DNA from: Lachnospiraceae bacterium
Lineage (GTDB): Bacteria > Bacillota > Clostridia > Lachnospirales > Lachnospiraceae
DNA length: 35,830 nucleotides
Direction of reading: 5' to 3'
NCBI GenBank assembly: GCA_022781395.1
Contig: JALETS010000118.1
Span: forward strand, 1-35,830
Positions 7,363 through 16,141 of this stretch are shown piece after piece (positions within the stretch are counted from its first letter, which is position 1; every line of letters starts with the position of its first letter). The notes below the pieces were generated by a model, which saw only the letters and a list, made by a program, of their open reading frames with translations, searched no databases and was not told the DNA's origin. The position numbers were made by a program, and so were the translations under genes.

Positions 7363-8721
7363 TTATTCAAAAATATCGTTCAACTGATAGATCACTTCAT
7401 CTCTTCCGGTTACAATAATGACCGTATTGCCTTTAGTAAAATAGGAATCACCGCTGGGCAGTTCATATTTTGCTCCTTTGGTAATACTGACAACACGGAC
7501 ATTTTTCTTTATCTTCAGATCCTTCAAAGGCTGTCCCTGATACATCGTATTCTCATCCACAATAAACTCAATGGCTTCCGCCTGTCCATCCGCGATCACA
7601 TGCACCGACTGGGCTGCCCCGGTCTGATTCTTAACTGCACGCACATATCTTAAAATGCTGTTACAGCACAACTCCTTCGGACTGATAATACTGCCGAGGG
7701 AAAGGGTATCCAGAATACTGTTATTATTTAACCGTCCCAGCTTGGTAATAATCTGAGGCACATTACACTGCCCACCATAGAGAGATATAATAATATTCAT
7801 CTCGTCCAGTCCGGTCAATGTCACCAACGCATCACAGTCTGAGATTCCCTCACTCTCTAACAGGAATTCGCTGCTGGCATCACCGTGTACTACTGTCACA
7901 TCCGGCAACTGATTGGCCAGAGAAAGACATCTGTCATGATCCTGTTCTATGATTTCCACCATAATACCGTCTTTTACAAGAATCTGTGCCAGATAATAGC
8001 TCAATTTACCACCGCCGCATAGCAGTACTCTCTTTGCCTTGTGGGTAATGATACCCATATTCTTAAGAAAAAGAGTCAATTCTCTTGAATCAGCAGTGAC
8101 AAAAATCCGATCCCCGGCCTGCAATGTAAAATTACCGTCCGGAATGATTGCCTTACTGTTCCGTAATACCGCACAGACCAAGATCTTACATTTTACAATG
8201 TTTCCCAAATCATAAAGGCTTGCGTTGCACAGCTTGGAATCCTCTCTGATCCGCAGCTCCACAATTTCCACCCTGCCCTTGGCAAAGGTATCTCTCTTCA
8301 AAAAACCCGGATATTTGATCAACCGCCACATCTCAATCGCAGCCATTTTCTCGGGATTGACCATCATAGACAATCCGAAAAGGCTACGCATTTCATAGAT
8401 TTGATCCGTATATTCCGGATTCCTGATTCTGGCAATCGTATGTATCTTCGGATTCATGACATGAGCCGTTGTACAGCATAGCATGTTTACCTCATCCGCG
8501 CCGGTCATGGCTATCAAAAGCTCTGCTTCCTGTACTCCGGCCTGGGATAAAACCGCCATGGAAGCACAGTTGCCCTGCACTACCATAACATCATATCGTT
8601 CCTCGCTCAGCTCCAGCACACTTGCTTTGGCATCAATCAGCGTAATGTCGTGGCCTTCCGCCGCCAGCTCTTTGGTCAGTGTAGAACCAACCTTACCGTC
8701 TCCGGCTATTATAATTTTCAC
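7363..8721 (-). CDS. trkA: Trk potassium uptake regulatory subunit TrkA
   Basis: Cytoplasmic gating subunit of 452 residues with two RCK_N/RCK_C pairs, the usual full-length TrkA plan. The first Rossmann fold opens KIIIAGDGKVGSTL and the second VLLCGGGKLSYYLAQIL; each is followed by the acidic residue ending strand 2 (DITLIDAK and VEIIEQD) that holds the ribose of NAD(H) or ATP. The RCK_C parts lie near residues 150-220 and 370-450. The start is GTG at 8721, with AGGAGG about 8 bases upstream and no ATG nearby. It is the first gene of the trkA-trkH operon. Confidence 0.93.
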   Translation of the reverse strand: MKIIIAGDGKVGSTLTKELAAEGHDITLIDAKASVLELSEERYDVMVVQGNCASMAVLSQAGVQEAELLIAMTGADEVNMLCCTTAHVMNPKIHTIARIRNPEYTDQIYEMRSLFGLSMMVNPEKMAAIEMWRLIKYPGFLKRDTFAKGRVEIVELRIREDSKLCNASLYDLGNIVKCKILVCAVLRNSKAIIPDGNFTLQAGDRIFVTADSRELTLFLKNMGIITHKAKRVLLCGGGKLSYYLAQILVKDGIMVEIIEQDHDRCLSLANQLPDVTVVHGDASSEFLLESEGISDCDALVTLTGLDEMNIIISLYGGQCNVPQIITKLGRLNNNSILDTLSLGSIISPKELCCNSILRYVRAVKNQTGAAQSVHVIADGQAEAIEFIVDENTMYQGQPLKDLKIKKNVRVVSITKGAKYELPSGDSYFTKGNTVIIVTGRDEVIYQLNDIFE

Positions 8722-8814
8722 TTGGACTTCCTCCTGTACAGCGGGTATTTACTATCACACATAACGAGCTTTACAGAATATGCTCTGAGCAATTTCCTAT
8801 TACATCACAAATTG

Positions 8815-8844
8815 TAAGCTCAGCGAATACACTCGCTGAGCTTA
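8815..8844. terminator. Hairpin terminator at the end of the mannan operon
   Basis: A perfect 12-bp stem (TAAGCTCAGCGA at 8815-8826 with its complement at 8833-8844) and a 6-base loop lie between the fused GH1-ManA gene and trkA. The tract following it on the minus strand, ACAATTTG, is a weak U-tail, so termination may be partial or assisted. Confidence 0.65.
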
Positions 8845-8909
8845 TTATATCATCTTACTATAAAAAGGCAACGTCAAAAAACTGCTAAAAAATATCTGTG
8901 AAAAGCATT

Positions 8910-11222
8910 CTATTTATCTGCCGGTGCAGAAAGAATAAGCTCCATTTCACCCTGTAGGGATGCCTGCCCATAACCGGCCGGAAGAATAAAGTGATCTCCC
9001 TTCTGAATCATCTGACCGTTGATCAGTCCTTCTCCGCTTACCACACTGGCAAGCAGATAGGAATCCTGTGCCTCCAGCACATACGGTTTGGTCACATTCA
9101 GTTTCCATACCTGATAATAATGACAGGAAATCAGTTTATTCATGCTATTATCCGGCAGTCCGTTGGTATCCTTGATACAATCCGAAGCATCCTTTGCCGG
9201 AACCGTAATGACATCGATACTCTTGTCGATATGAAGCTCTCTCAGTTTGCCGTTCTGCAGTCTGTCATAATCATATACACGGTAGGTAATATCACTATTC
9301 TGCTGTGTTTCCAATAACAGAATGCCGCCCTTGATGGCATGCACCGTACCCGGCTCTATCTGGATGAAATCACCCTTTTTCACAGGCACTTCGCGAATCA
9401 GTTCATTCCATCTGCCCTCTGCGATCATCTGACGAAGCTCTTCCCCGGTCTTAGCGTTATGCCCTACCACCAAAGTGGCATTCTCAGGACAATCCAGCAC
9501 ATACCAGCACTCTGTCTTGCCAAGAGACCCATTTTCATTCTTCATGGCATAGGCATCATCCGGATGCACCTGAATACTCAGATCATCCTTGGCGTCAATT
9601 ACCTTGGTAAGAAGAGGGAATCTGTCACCTTTGGGATTGCCGAACAGTTGCGGTTCTTCCTTCCACAACTGTGACAAGGTCTTTCCTGTATACTCTCCCT
9701 CTCTGACTGTACAATCTCCATTGGGATTGGCGCTGATACCCCAACATTCCCCGGTACTGTCACCCTGTACCTCATAGCCCCATTCCTTACCAAGACGTTG
9801 ACCACCCCAGACAGTCTCTTTTAAGACAGGATTGAAAAATAGAATTGGCTTCTTTCCCTGATTCATGGTTAGATTTCCTCCATTGCTTTCCATTGTTTTC
9901 TGATACCAGTAAGCAGAATCCTTGGCAATTCGCTTCTGTGTTGCAAAATCTACATGCACAATGCCGAATCTCTCCGTGTACCCCTTATCCCACTCAAAAT
10001 TGTCTAAAAAAGTCCACAGGAAATATCCCCTCACATCTGCACCGTCATCACTTGCCTTCTGCAAAGCGGATAGATACGCATCCAGAAAAGCGATACGGTT
10101 CGGATCATGGATCTGACCATCGGCCGATACAATGTCATGGCAGGACATCCCATTCTCTGTTATATAAAGCGGCATCCGGTATCTGTCATACAGGAACTGC
10201 ACACCCCAGTAAAGACATTCCGGTGTTACCGGCCAGTTAGCAGCTGTCTTCGGAAATCCTGCCGGTCTGTCCACAAATTCCGGTTCTCCGTCTTTACCGG
10301 CTCTTATCATATAGCCGTTGTAAATATTCTGACCCATAAAGTCAATAGGCTGATGGATCAGTTCCATATCCTCCTCAGTTATCGTAGGAAGATATTCTTT
10401 AAACTGCTCCAGTCCATTGTCCGGATATCTCCCCAAGAATACCGGATCGTTAAACCATGCCACATTCCAGGTCCAGTTGTCCATCGGATTATAGAAGGAA
10501 AACAGAACCTTTCTCGCTGCCTCTATATCCTCCGGCTTATCACTGGCCGGATATGCCATACCACAGGTTGGCGCATAGCCTATCTTGATCGGCTGCTTCG
10601 CATATTTTCTGAGATTGATAACTGCCTTTCCATGGGCACGCAGTGCATTATGTACAATCTGAAATGTCTCCTGATAGGTCTTCCGCAGCCCCGGTGCATG
10701 AACACCGCTCAGATATCCCAGACCGGCGAAGCATTCTGGTTCATTCAATGTAATAAAATATTCACACAGATCGGAAAAATTCTCTGCGATCACTTTGGCA
10801 TATTCACCAAACCAGTCAATAATTTCTTCATTGAGCCAGCCACCCTTATCCTGCAAAGCCTGCGGCAATTCCCAGTGATACATGGTCAAATAGGGGGTTA
10901 TGCCATTCTTATGCATTTCCTGAATCATATCCCGGTATAGGGTAATAGCCTTCTCATTTACCCTGCCTGTACCCTCCGGCATAATCCGGCTCCAGCTGAC
11001 AGAGAAGCGGTATGCCTTTACTCCCAGAAGCCGCATCATTTTATAGTCATCTTTGTACCTGTGAATATGATCACAGGCAACATAAGCATCCTTACCATCC
11101 AGAATATGCCCTTCTTCAGTAAAGGTATCCCAAATCATCTTTCCCGCACCGTCATCAGCATCCCTGCCTTCTATCTGATAGGCGCTGCTGGCAACACCCC
11201 ATACAAAATCCTCTCGAAACAT
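8910..11222 (-). CDS. GH1 beta-glucosidase fused to class I mannose-6-phosphate isomerase
   Basis: One uninterrupted 770-residue frame encodes two enzymes. Residues 1-445 are a full GH1 beta-glycosidase, with acid/base Glu161 in TLNEPE, nucleophile Glu356 in YITENGM and the substrate-binding FEWDKGY near 409. Residues 458-770 are a complete type I ManA, with metal ligands Gln551 and His553 in QVHPDD, Glu571 in TECWYV, His628 in PGTVHAI and Arg648 in the ITYRVYD motif. The first removes terminal glucose from (gluco)mannan oligosaccharides, the second makes fructose-6-phosphate from mannose-6-phosphate. The linker is only about 12 residues and encodes an internal ribosome site and Met453. No signal peptide, so cytoplasmic. 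Start ATG at 11222 has AGAGGAA upstream. It is the last gene of the operon. Confidence 0.9.
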   Translation of the reverse strand: MFREDFVWGVASSAYQIEGRDADDGAGKMIWDTFTEEGHILDGKDAYVACDHIHRYKDDYKMMRLLGVKAYRFSVSWSRIMPEGTGRVNEKAITLYRDMIQEMHKNGITPYLTMYHWELPQALQDKGGWLNEEIIDWFGEYAKVIAENFSDLCEYFITLNEPECFAGLGYLSGVHAPGLRKTYQETFQIVHNALRAHGKAVINLRKYAKQPIKIGYAPTCGMAYPASDKPEDIEAARKVLFSFYNPMDNWTWNVAWFNDPVFLGRYPDNGLEQFKEYLPTITEEDMELIHQPIDFMGQNIYNGYMIRAGKDGEPEFVDRPAGFPKTAANWPVTPECLYWGVQFLYDRYRMPLYITENGMSCHDIVSADGQIHDPNRIAFLDAYLSALQKASDDGADVRGYFLWTFLDNFEWDKGYTERFGIVHVDFATQKRIAKDSAYWYQKTMESNGGNLTMNQGKKPILFFNPVLKETVWGGQRLGKEWGYEVQGDSTGECWGISANPNGDCTVREGEYTGKTLSQLWKEEPQLFGNPKGDRFPLLTKVIDAKDDLSIQVHPDDAYAMKNENGSLGKTECWYVLDCPENATLVVGHNAKTGEELRQMIAEGRWNELIREVPVKKGDFIQIEPGTVHAIKGGILLLETQQNSDITYRVYDYDRLQNGKLRELHIDKSIDVITVPAKDASDCIKDTNGLPDNSMNKLISCHYYQVWKLNVTKPYVLEAQDSYLLASVVSGEGLINGQMIQKGDHFILPAGYGQASLQGEMELILSAPADK
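9864..9881 (-). promoter_or_regulatory. Internal ribosome site and ATG inside the fusion gene
   Basis: GGAGG at 9877-9881 (minus strand) lies 10 bases before an in-frame ATG at 9864-9866, which is Met453 and begins MNQGKKPILFF, the normal N-terminus of ManA. A TAA one base out of frame (9869-9871) sits directly before it. This looks like the former intergenic region of two separate genes, and may still allow ManA to be made alone. Confidence 0.55.
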
Positions 11223-11267
11223 CTTCTATTCCTCTCGCCTTTCTCTGCAATTATCTATATCCAACTC

Positions 11268-12392
11268 TTATGAGACCGGACTATAAGCCCCGATCACAGA
11301 TACCAGATAGAAAGGTACCGCATCATTTTCATGCGTCTCTTTCAGTCTGATTTCTACCTTATGGATACCATTTGCTATATGATGAGCCACGGTAGTGATA
11401 TATAAACAGTCACCCCAGGTCTCATCAAAATTGGCATCCAGCTCTATCGCATTGTCTTCATCCTCATCCACAATGGCAACCGCAACCGGTGCCGGAAGCT
11501 TTACAGATTTACGATACTGTACCGCGATCTCTGTTCCTTCCACCTCAAAGCTGATACTTGCGTTCTTATCCTTCGCAGTCCAGCCGCATCGGAACATATC
11601 ATTGACATACTTCTTCAGTGTATGATCCGCCGTAAAGCCATCACAGACAGGATCACTGTTATGATTCTGATACCGCCCAGCCTGTTCGTAGGCATTAGCA
11701 GTAAGCGGCTGCGGCATGGAAGCCGGCTCCTCCTCCTCCATCATCTGTGTATATACCTTATCCAGAAAATCCGTGATTACTTCTGCTACTAAGGCATGAC
11801 CATCAGAATTCGGATGCAGATCATCCGGTGTGATCTGCCGGTTTGGAATGGCACCTGACAAAACCTCAGGATAGATGGTTGTTTTCATGCTTACACTCGG
11901 CAGATTATAATAGGTTCCGATTTCACGGTGCTTATGCTCCGCACTGATACCGGTATCATAGCAGATATTGTGTACCAACAGAACTGCCGGCTCATAGGCA
12001 TTGCCATATACTTTCCGCACCAGTCCTTCATAGGTCTCCTTGTAGAAATCCGTATCTTCATCATTAACAGAGAACTCGATCACCACAAAATCCGGCTTAT
12101 ACAACAATACATCCTCATCCACTCTGGCCACACCAAACTGTGAAGTAGTTCCTCCTACTCCCGCATTCACGTAAGTAAATGCAGTCTTCGGAAACCTTCT
12201 GACAAACCAGTCATACACTAAATAAGCATAGCAGTTTGTATACTGCGTGGACACGGAACCCTGGGTAATGGAACCACCCAGAAATGCCAGCGTCATCCGG
12301 TCTCCTGTTTTAGCCCTCTGCATCAGTTTCTTCATCCGGTAAAGGTTTCCTCTGTTTACCCATCCCTGTTCCGCATGTATTTCATATCCCAT
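11268..12392 (-). CDS. CE17-like acetylmannan esterase (SGNH domain plus CBM35-like domain)
   Basis: Cytoplasmic carbohydrate esterase that would remove acetyl groups from imported mannooligosaccharides. The N-terminal SGNH hydrolase has nucleophile Ser41 in LAFLGGSITQGS, the Gly and Asn blocks (VNAGVGGTTS and IEFSVNDED) and the catalytic Asp-His in DDLHPN. The C-terminal 150 residues form a beta-rich domain with the position and size of the CBM35 of Roseburia intestinalis RiCE17. I choose ATG at 12392, which puts AGAAAGG 13 bases upstream as in neighbouring genes; an ATG at 12404 in frame would leave only one base of spacing. It follows the GH130 gene after a 154-base gap with a hairpin, and precedes the GH1-ManA gene by 45 bases. 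A GDSL esterase of other specificity is the alternative. Confidence 0.82.
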   Translation of the reverse strand: MGYEIHAEQGWVNRGNLYRMKKLMQRAKTGDRMTLAFLGGSITQGSVSTQYTNCYAYLVYDWFVRRFPKTAFTYVNAGVGGTTSQFGVARVDEDVLLYKPDFVVIEFSVNDEDTDFYKETYEGLVRKVYGNAYEPAVLLVHNICYDTGISAEHKHREIGTYYNLPSVSMKTTIYPEVLSGAIPNRQITPDDLHPNSDGHALVAEVITDFLDKVYTQMMEEEEPASMPQPLTANAYEQAGRYQNHNSDPVCDGFTADHTLKKYVNDMFRCGWTAKDKNASISFEVEGTEIAVQYRKSVKLPAPVAVAIVDEDEDNAIELDANFDETWGDCLYITTVAHHIANGIHKVEIRLKETHENDAVPFYLVSVIGAYSPVS

Positions 12393-12432
12393 ATCGATCA
12401 CCATACCTTTCTCTCAGCCTGCAATCCAGAAA

Positions 12433-12473
12433 GCACCGACAAATGCAGATAGAATTATCTGATGCGCCGGTGC
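12433..12473. other. Intercistronic two-part hairpin
   Basis: Outer arms GCACCG (12433-12438) and CGGTGC (12468-12473) enclose an inner perfect stem CAGATA/TATCTG (12446-12461) with loop GAAT. It lies between the GH130 gene and the esterase gene. There is no U-tract on the minus strand, so RNA processing or stabilisation is likelier than termination. Confidence 0.45.
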
Positions 12474-12546
12474 CTTGTTTATCTTTTACTTTGTCTAAAC
12501 CGTTTCCTGTCCTAAGATTAGAATCATCCGAAACTTTCTGCCGTCA

Positions 12547-13569
12547 TTAGCGAATGCCAATCTCTGTATCAGACTCCGTTACATGGCTGTGGGTCTTGAT
12601 ATAGTCCACAATCTCGTCCAGCTTGGTAAATGCCAGACCAACATAGCTGTCTGCACATCCGTAATATAATGCAATCTTACCGCTCTCGGAATCATGAATG
12701 GTTGCACACGGGAAACATACGTTAGGAACAAATCCTCGCTCCTCATACCACTCTTCCGGTGTCAATAAGAAATTCTCACAACGATACAGAACCTTGGAAG
12801 GATTGTCAATATCAAGGATTGCTCCGCCGATGGAGTATACGAAACCATTACAGGTTCCGCTTACACCATGATAGAATAACAGCCATCCTTCTGTTGTCTC
12901 AATCGGAGCAGCACCGCCGCCAATCTTAACGGACTCCCACCACTCGGAGCTTCTTCCCATTACATGTCTGTGTTTACCCCAGTACACCATATCCGGGCTT
13001 TCACTTAAGAAGATATCGCCAAACGGTGTGTGACCGGAATCGGACGGACGGGAAAGCAGCATATACTTACCATTGATCTTACGAGGGAATAGCACTGCAT
13101 TTCTGTTGAATGGAATAAAAGGATTCTCAATTCTCGTAAATGTCTTAAAATCTGTAGTCTTAGCCATACCGATGGAAGCGCCGTAGAAATCCTGACACCA
13201 GATAATATAATAGGTGTCTTCTACTTTAACAAGACGCGGATCATAAGCGTATAACGGCATAAAGTCATTGCCGTTCTCATCCTTAAACGGAATCTTCTCA
13301 GATTCAAACTCCCAATGAATTGCATCTTTGCTGTGTCCTAAGTAAATATAAGGAATACCGTTTGTCTGTTCGCCTCTGAATACACCGATGAACTCATCAC
13401 CGTAAGGCATAACAGCACTGTTAAAAATTCTTGCAACACCCTCCACCGGATTTCTGCCGATGATTGGGTTCTCAGTATATCTCCAAATTGGTGCACCCTT
13501 TAATCCGGCAGGCTTCTCCTGCCAGGGTACATTCTTTACAACCGGGCTGATCATTTTTACTTCACTCAT
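12547..13569 (-). CDS. GH130_2-type beta-1,4-mannooligosaccharide phosphorylase
   Basis: Cytoplasmic phosphorylase of 340 residues, a five-bladed beta-propeller of family GH130. It releases alpha-mannose-1-phosphate from the non-reducing end of mannooligosaccharides. The general acid Asp110 lies in LYAYDPRLVKV, and the phosphate-binding basic residues appear in FRGEQTN, FNRNAVLFPRKINGKY and SRPSDSGHTPFGD. Size and the short N-terminus match RaMP2-like subgroup 2 rather than the roughly 390-residue subgroup 1. Start ATG at 13569 has AAAGGAG 12 to 18 bases upstream. It is paired with the GH130_1 gene in the same order as in characterised Roseburia mannan loci. Confidence 0.9.
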   Translation of the reverse strand: MSEVKMISPVVKNVPWQEKPAGLKGAPIWRYTENPIIGRNPVEGVARIFNSAVMPYGDEFIGVFRGEQTNGIPYIYLGHSKDAIHWEFESEKIPFKDENGNDFMPLYAYDPRLVKVEDTYYIIWCQDFYGASIGMAKTTDFKTFTRIENPFIPFNRNAVLFPRKINGKYMLLSRPSDSGHTPFGDIFLSESPDMVYWGKHRHVMGRSSEWWESVKIGGGAAPIETTEGWLLFYHGVSGTCNGFVYSIGGAILDIDNPSKVLYRCENFLLTPEEWYEERGFVPNVCFPCATIHDSESGKIALYYGCADSYVGLAFTKLDEIVDYIKTHSHVTESDTEIGIR

Positions 13570-13646
13570 TTTCCTGGTTAACTCCTTTCGAATTTACACG
13601 ATTATTATCTATATTTCTTTACCGATTTTACTTTTCGGTTAATTAC

Positions 13647-14822
13647 TTAGTTCTGCTTGGACAAAAACTCCAGATTTTTCTGGATCAGGTCACATCTCTG
13701 TGCCACACACTCTACAGAACGTAACGGATCTGACGGTGTGTTGAACACATAATCAATCAACTTGTCAATGGTTGTGGTAGCCACATGCATTCTTGTGTCG
13801 CTGGATGCATAGTAGATATACACATCGCCGTTATCTTTCGCAATCGCACCGTTGGTAAATACAACATTGGATACATCACCTACACGCTCTGCTTCTCTCG
13901 GTCCTATAAGCATACCGGAAGGCTCTGCGATTACCTTGGAAGGATCGTTCAGGTCTGTTGCAAAAGCATAGATAACATAACGCAGTCCTGCTGCCGTATT
14001 TCTGACACCATGGGCAATATGGATCCAGCCTTTCTCCGTCTTGATCGGGGTTGCTCCCGCACCATTCTTAGCCTCTGTGATAGTGTGATACTTACGCAGG
14101 GAAGTCATCTTCTCTTCATCAATGACCGCATGGGTAATATCATCACATAATCCAAAACCGATACCGCCGCCGGAACCTGTCTCGATAAAATCATCCATCG
14201 GTCTTGTATAGAATGCATACTTGCCGTCAACAAACTCAGGATGCAATACCACATTTCTCTGCTGAGGAGAACGAAGGGTTGTCAGATTATCCAGTCTCTC
14301 CCAGTTCTTTAAATCCTTGGTACGTACAATACCTGCTGCTGCCACAGCTGCTGACAGGTCATTTACTGTCTTGTCCTTACTCTCGGAGCAGAACACGCCA
14401 TAGATATAGCCATCCTCATGTTTGGTCAGACGCATATCATATACGTTAGTCTCCTCAGGGCAGGTATCAGGCAGTAAAATCGGATAATCCCAGAACTTAA
14501 AGCCGTCGATTCCGTTATCACTCTCAGCCACACCGAAGAAGCTCTTTCTGTCATTTCCCTCGATACGGGCTACCAGATAATACTTGCCGTTTAACTCAAT
14601 GGCACCGGAATTCATTACCGCATTCACACCAAGACGCTCCATGAAATATGGATTTGTCTCCGGATTCAGATCATATCTCCAATGCAGCGGAATATGCTCT
14701 CTGGTCAATACCGGATACTCATACCGGTCATAAATACCGTTATAAAAATCAGATTTGATATTCTTACGATTGATCAGTTTGTTATATTTCTCCATCTCTA
14801 CATAATATCTGCTGTGTAACAT
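13647..14822 (-). CDS. GH130_1-type 4-O-beta-D-mannosyl-D-glucose phosphorylase
   Basis: Cytoplasmic phosphorylase of 391 residues. It splits mannosyl-glucose, made by the epimerase encoded upstream, into mannose-1-phosphate and glucose. The general acid Asp129 lies in [13 protein letters not shown], equivalent to Asp131 of the Bacteroides fragilis enzyme as I recall it. Other family marks are [21 protein letters not shown] and the active-site basic stretch [22 protein letters not shown]. The longer N-terminal helix and the length place it in subgroup 1. ATG at 14822 follows AGAAAGGTAGG. The gap to the epimerase gene is 47 bases. Confidence 0.92.
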   Translation of the reverse strand: MLHSRYYVEMEKYNKLINRKNIKSDFYNGIYDRYEYPVLTREHIPLHWRYDLNPETNPYFMERLGVNAVMNSGAIELNGKYYLVARIEGNDRKSFFGVAESDNGIDGFKFWDYPILLPDTCPEETNVYDMRLTKHEDGYIYGVFCSESKDKTVNDLSAAVAAAGIVRTKDLKNWERLDNLTTLRSPQQRNVVLHPEFVDGKYAFYTRPMDDFIETGSGGGIGFGLCDDITHAVIDEEKMTSLRKYHTITEAKNGAGATPIKTEKGWIHIAHGVRNTAAGLRYVIYAFATDLNDPSKVIAEPSGMLIGPREAERVGDVSNVVFTNGAIAKDNGDVYIYYASSDTRMHVATTTIDKLIDYVFNTPSDPLRSVECVAQRCDLIQKNLEFLSKQN

Positions 14823-14869
14823 TCTATTTTCCTACCTTTCTCTCAACCTGCAACTTTGGGTCAGCCGTT

Positions 14870-16042
14870 TTAAGCATTCACATTTCTTCTGATCACTTCA
14901 AGGCACATTCTTCCGTTATGATACGGGCATTTCCAAGGCTCCACAATGGGTTTGCCACTTACTGCTTCGCCCTGTGCATTCACATCCCAGAACCATTCTG
15001 CACCGGGACGCTTATCAATAACATGCTCCTTGATAAACTCCCATTCTGCCCTGGCAGCTTCCAGATACTCCTTATGCTCAGGTGCCAGTTCATAACCGTT
15101 TAAGAAGCCAACCACCGTCTCAGCCTGTACCCACCAGATTCTGTTCGGATCCACAACCCCTTTTTCGCATTCATTGGCCAAAGAATGTCCGTCAAAGGCT
15201 ACCTTGTATACCTGGCTTGTCAGATCCAGAATGATTGGAAGCATTTTATCTTCATATGCCTTATTCCCTAATACATCAGTGCCTCTCCGAATCAGCCATG
15301 CGGTTTCAATGTCATGTCCGTAGGAATGAAGATCCAGGATGGAATTCATCTCTCTGTCAAAGAATACCTCCTGACGATGCAGCTTCGGATTATAAATCTT
15401 CTCTGCAATGGTATCCAGTATCCATTCCAGTCTCTTCTTCACGGCGTCATCATGACTCACACGATATAATTCCGTATATGCTTCAAATACATGAAGCAGC
15501 GTATTCATCGTTTTCTCGGCAATCACACCATTTTCGGAAAGCTTGTCATTCTCGATTTCCTGAAAATCTCTGTCGAAGGCTTCTTTATAACCAATCTCGT
15601 CCATGCATCTGTCCTCGATGATGTGGAACAGTTCCATCGCTGTTTTCAGCGCATTTTCATCCCCAGATGCATCATAATATGATGATAAAGCATAAATGGA
15701 AAATGCCTGATTGTAAGTATGCTTGGTCGTATCCTCCGGCGTACCGTCATATTGTACTGACCAGTATACACCACCCTTTTCTTTGTCTACACAGTATTTC
15801 TGCATAAACTCATAGCCATGCTTTGCTTCTTCCAATAAGGATTCATCCTTAAGGGTCATATAGGCATTGGCAAAAAACCATGTAATACGGCTGTTTAAAA
15901 TGCAGCCCTTCACTGCTTTCTCATCCACCTTCAGGTCATAATCCATGTACCCATAGTAGCCGCCGTACTTATCATCCCTAAGCTTCTTCCAGAAGGGGAT
16001 AATACAGTCTGTCAGATGATTCTTGATCTCATTTACCATCAT
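14870..16042 (-). CDS. Mannobiose/cellobiose 2-epimerase
   Basis: Cytoplasmic (alpha/alpha)6-barrel enzyme of the N-acylglucosamine 2-epimerase superfamily, about 390 residues. It epimerises the reducing-end mannose of mannobiose to glucose, giving the substrate of the GH130_1 phosphorylase. Catalytic histidines appear in SYGHDIETAW (about His243) and CPYHNGRM (about His374), matching the Ruminococcus albus cellobiose 2-epimerase numbering; Trp-rich IWWVQAETV and the N-terminal ILNSRITWFF are also family marks. ATG at 16042 is chosen because GAGG lies about 9 bases upstream; the frame stays open to 16129, but that stretch contains a candidate promoter and no ribosome site. Confidence 0.92.
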   Translation of the reverse strand: MMVNEIKNHLTDCIIPFWKKLRDDKYGGYYGYMDYDLKVDEKAVKGCILNSRITWFFANAYMTLKDESLLEEAKHGYEFMQKYCVDKEKGGVYWSVQYDGTPEDTTKHTYNQAFSIYALSSYYDASGDENALKTAMELFHIIEDRCMDEIGYKEAFDRDFQEIENDKLSENGVIAEKTMNTLLHVFEAYTELYRVSHDDAVKKRLEWILDTIAEKIYNPKLHRQEVFFDREMNSILDLHSYGHDIETAWLIRRGTDVLGNKAYEDKMLPIILDLTSQVYKVAFDGHSLANECEKGVVDPNRIWWVQAETVVGFLNGYELAPEHKEYLEAARAEWEFIKEHVIDKRPGAEWFWDVNAQGEAVSGKPIVEPWKCPYHNGRMCLEVIRRNVNA

Positions 16043-16079
16043 GTCCGTTACCTCACGTGTCCTTATATTTTTTCCTTTT

Positions 16080-16107
16080 ATTGTAACACAGATATACTCC
16101 ACTGCAA
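16080..16107 (-). promoter_or_regulatory. Possible internal promoter before the epimerase gene
   Basis: On the minus strand TTGCAG (16102-16107) and TACAAT (16080-16085) are 16 bases apart in the gap between the permease and epimerase genes. It could give the enzyme genes expression separate from the transporter. Confidence 0.35.
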
Positions 16108-16141
16108 AAGGTGGCCTACCCGTTTTCACACTATTTTCACA

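Noticed and set aside
5721-8909. Cyclic di-AMP riboswitch before the trk genes
   Set aside because: The 188-base region upstream of trkA shows one terminator-like hairpin belonging to the mannan operon and none of the conserved ydaO-type helices I could recognise.
10107-10940. Open frame of 277 codons on the plus strand
   Set aside because: It lies fully inside the GH1 part of the fusion gene on the opposite strand, has no ribosome site and gives a protein with no recognisable fold.
12493-12507. CTAAACCGTTTCC as a LacI-type operator before the esterase gene
   Set aside because: Only the central eight bases resemble a LacI site, with poor flanking symmetry and no promoter placed around it.
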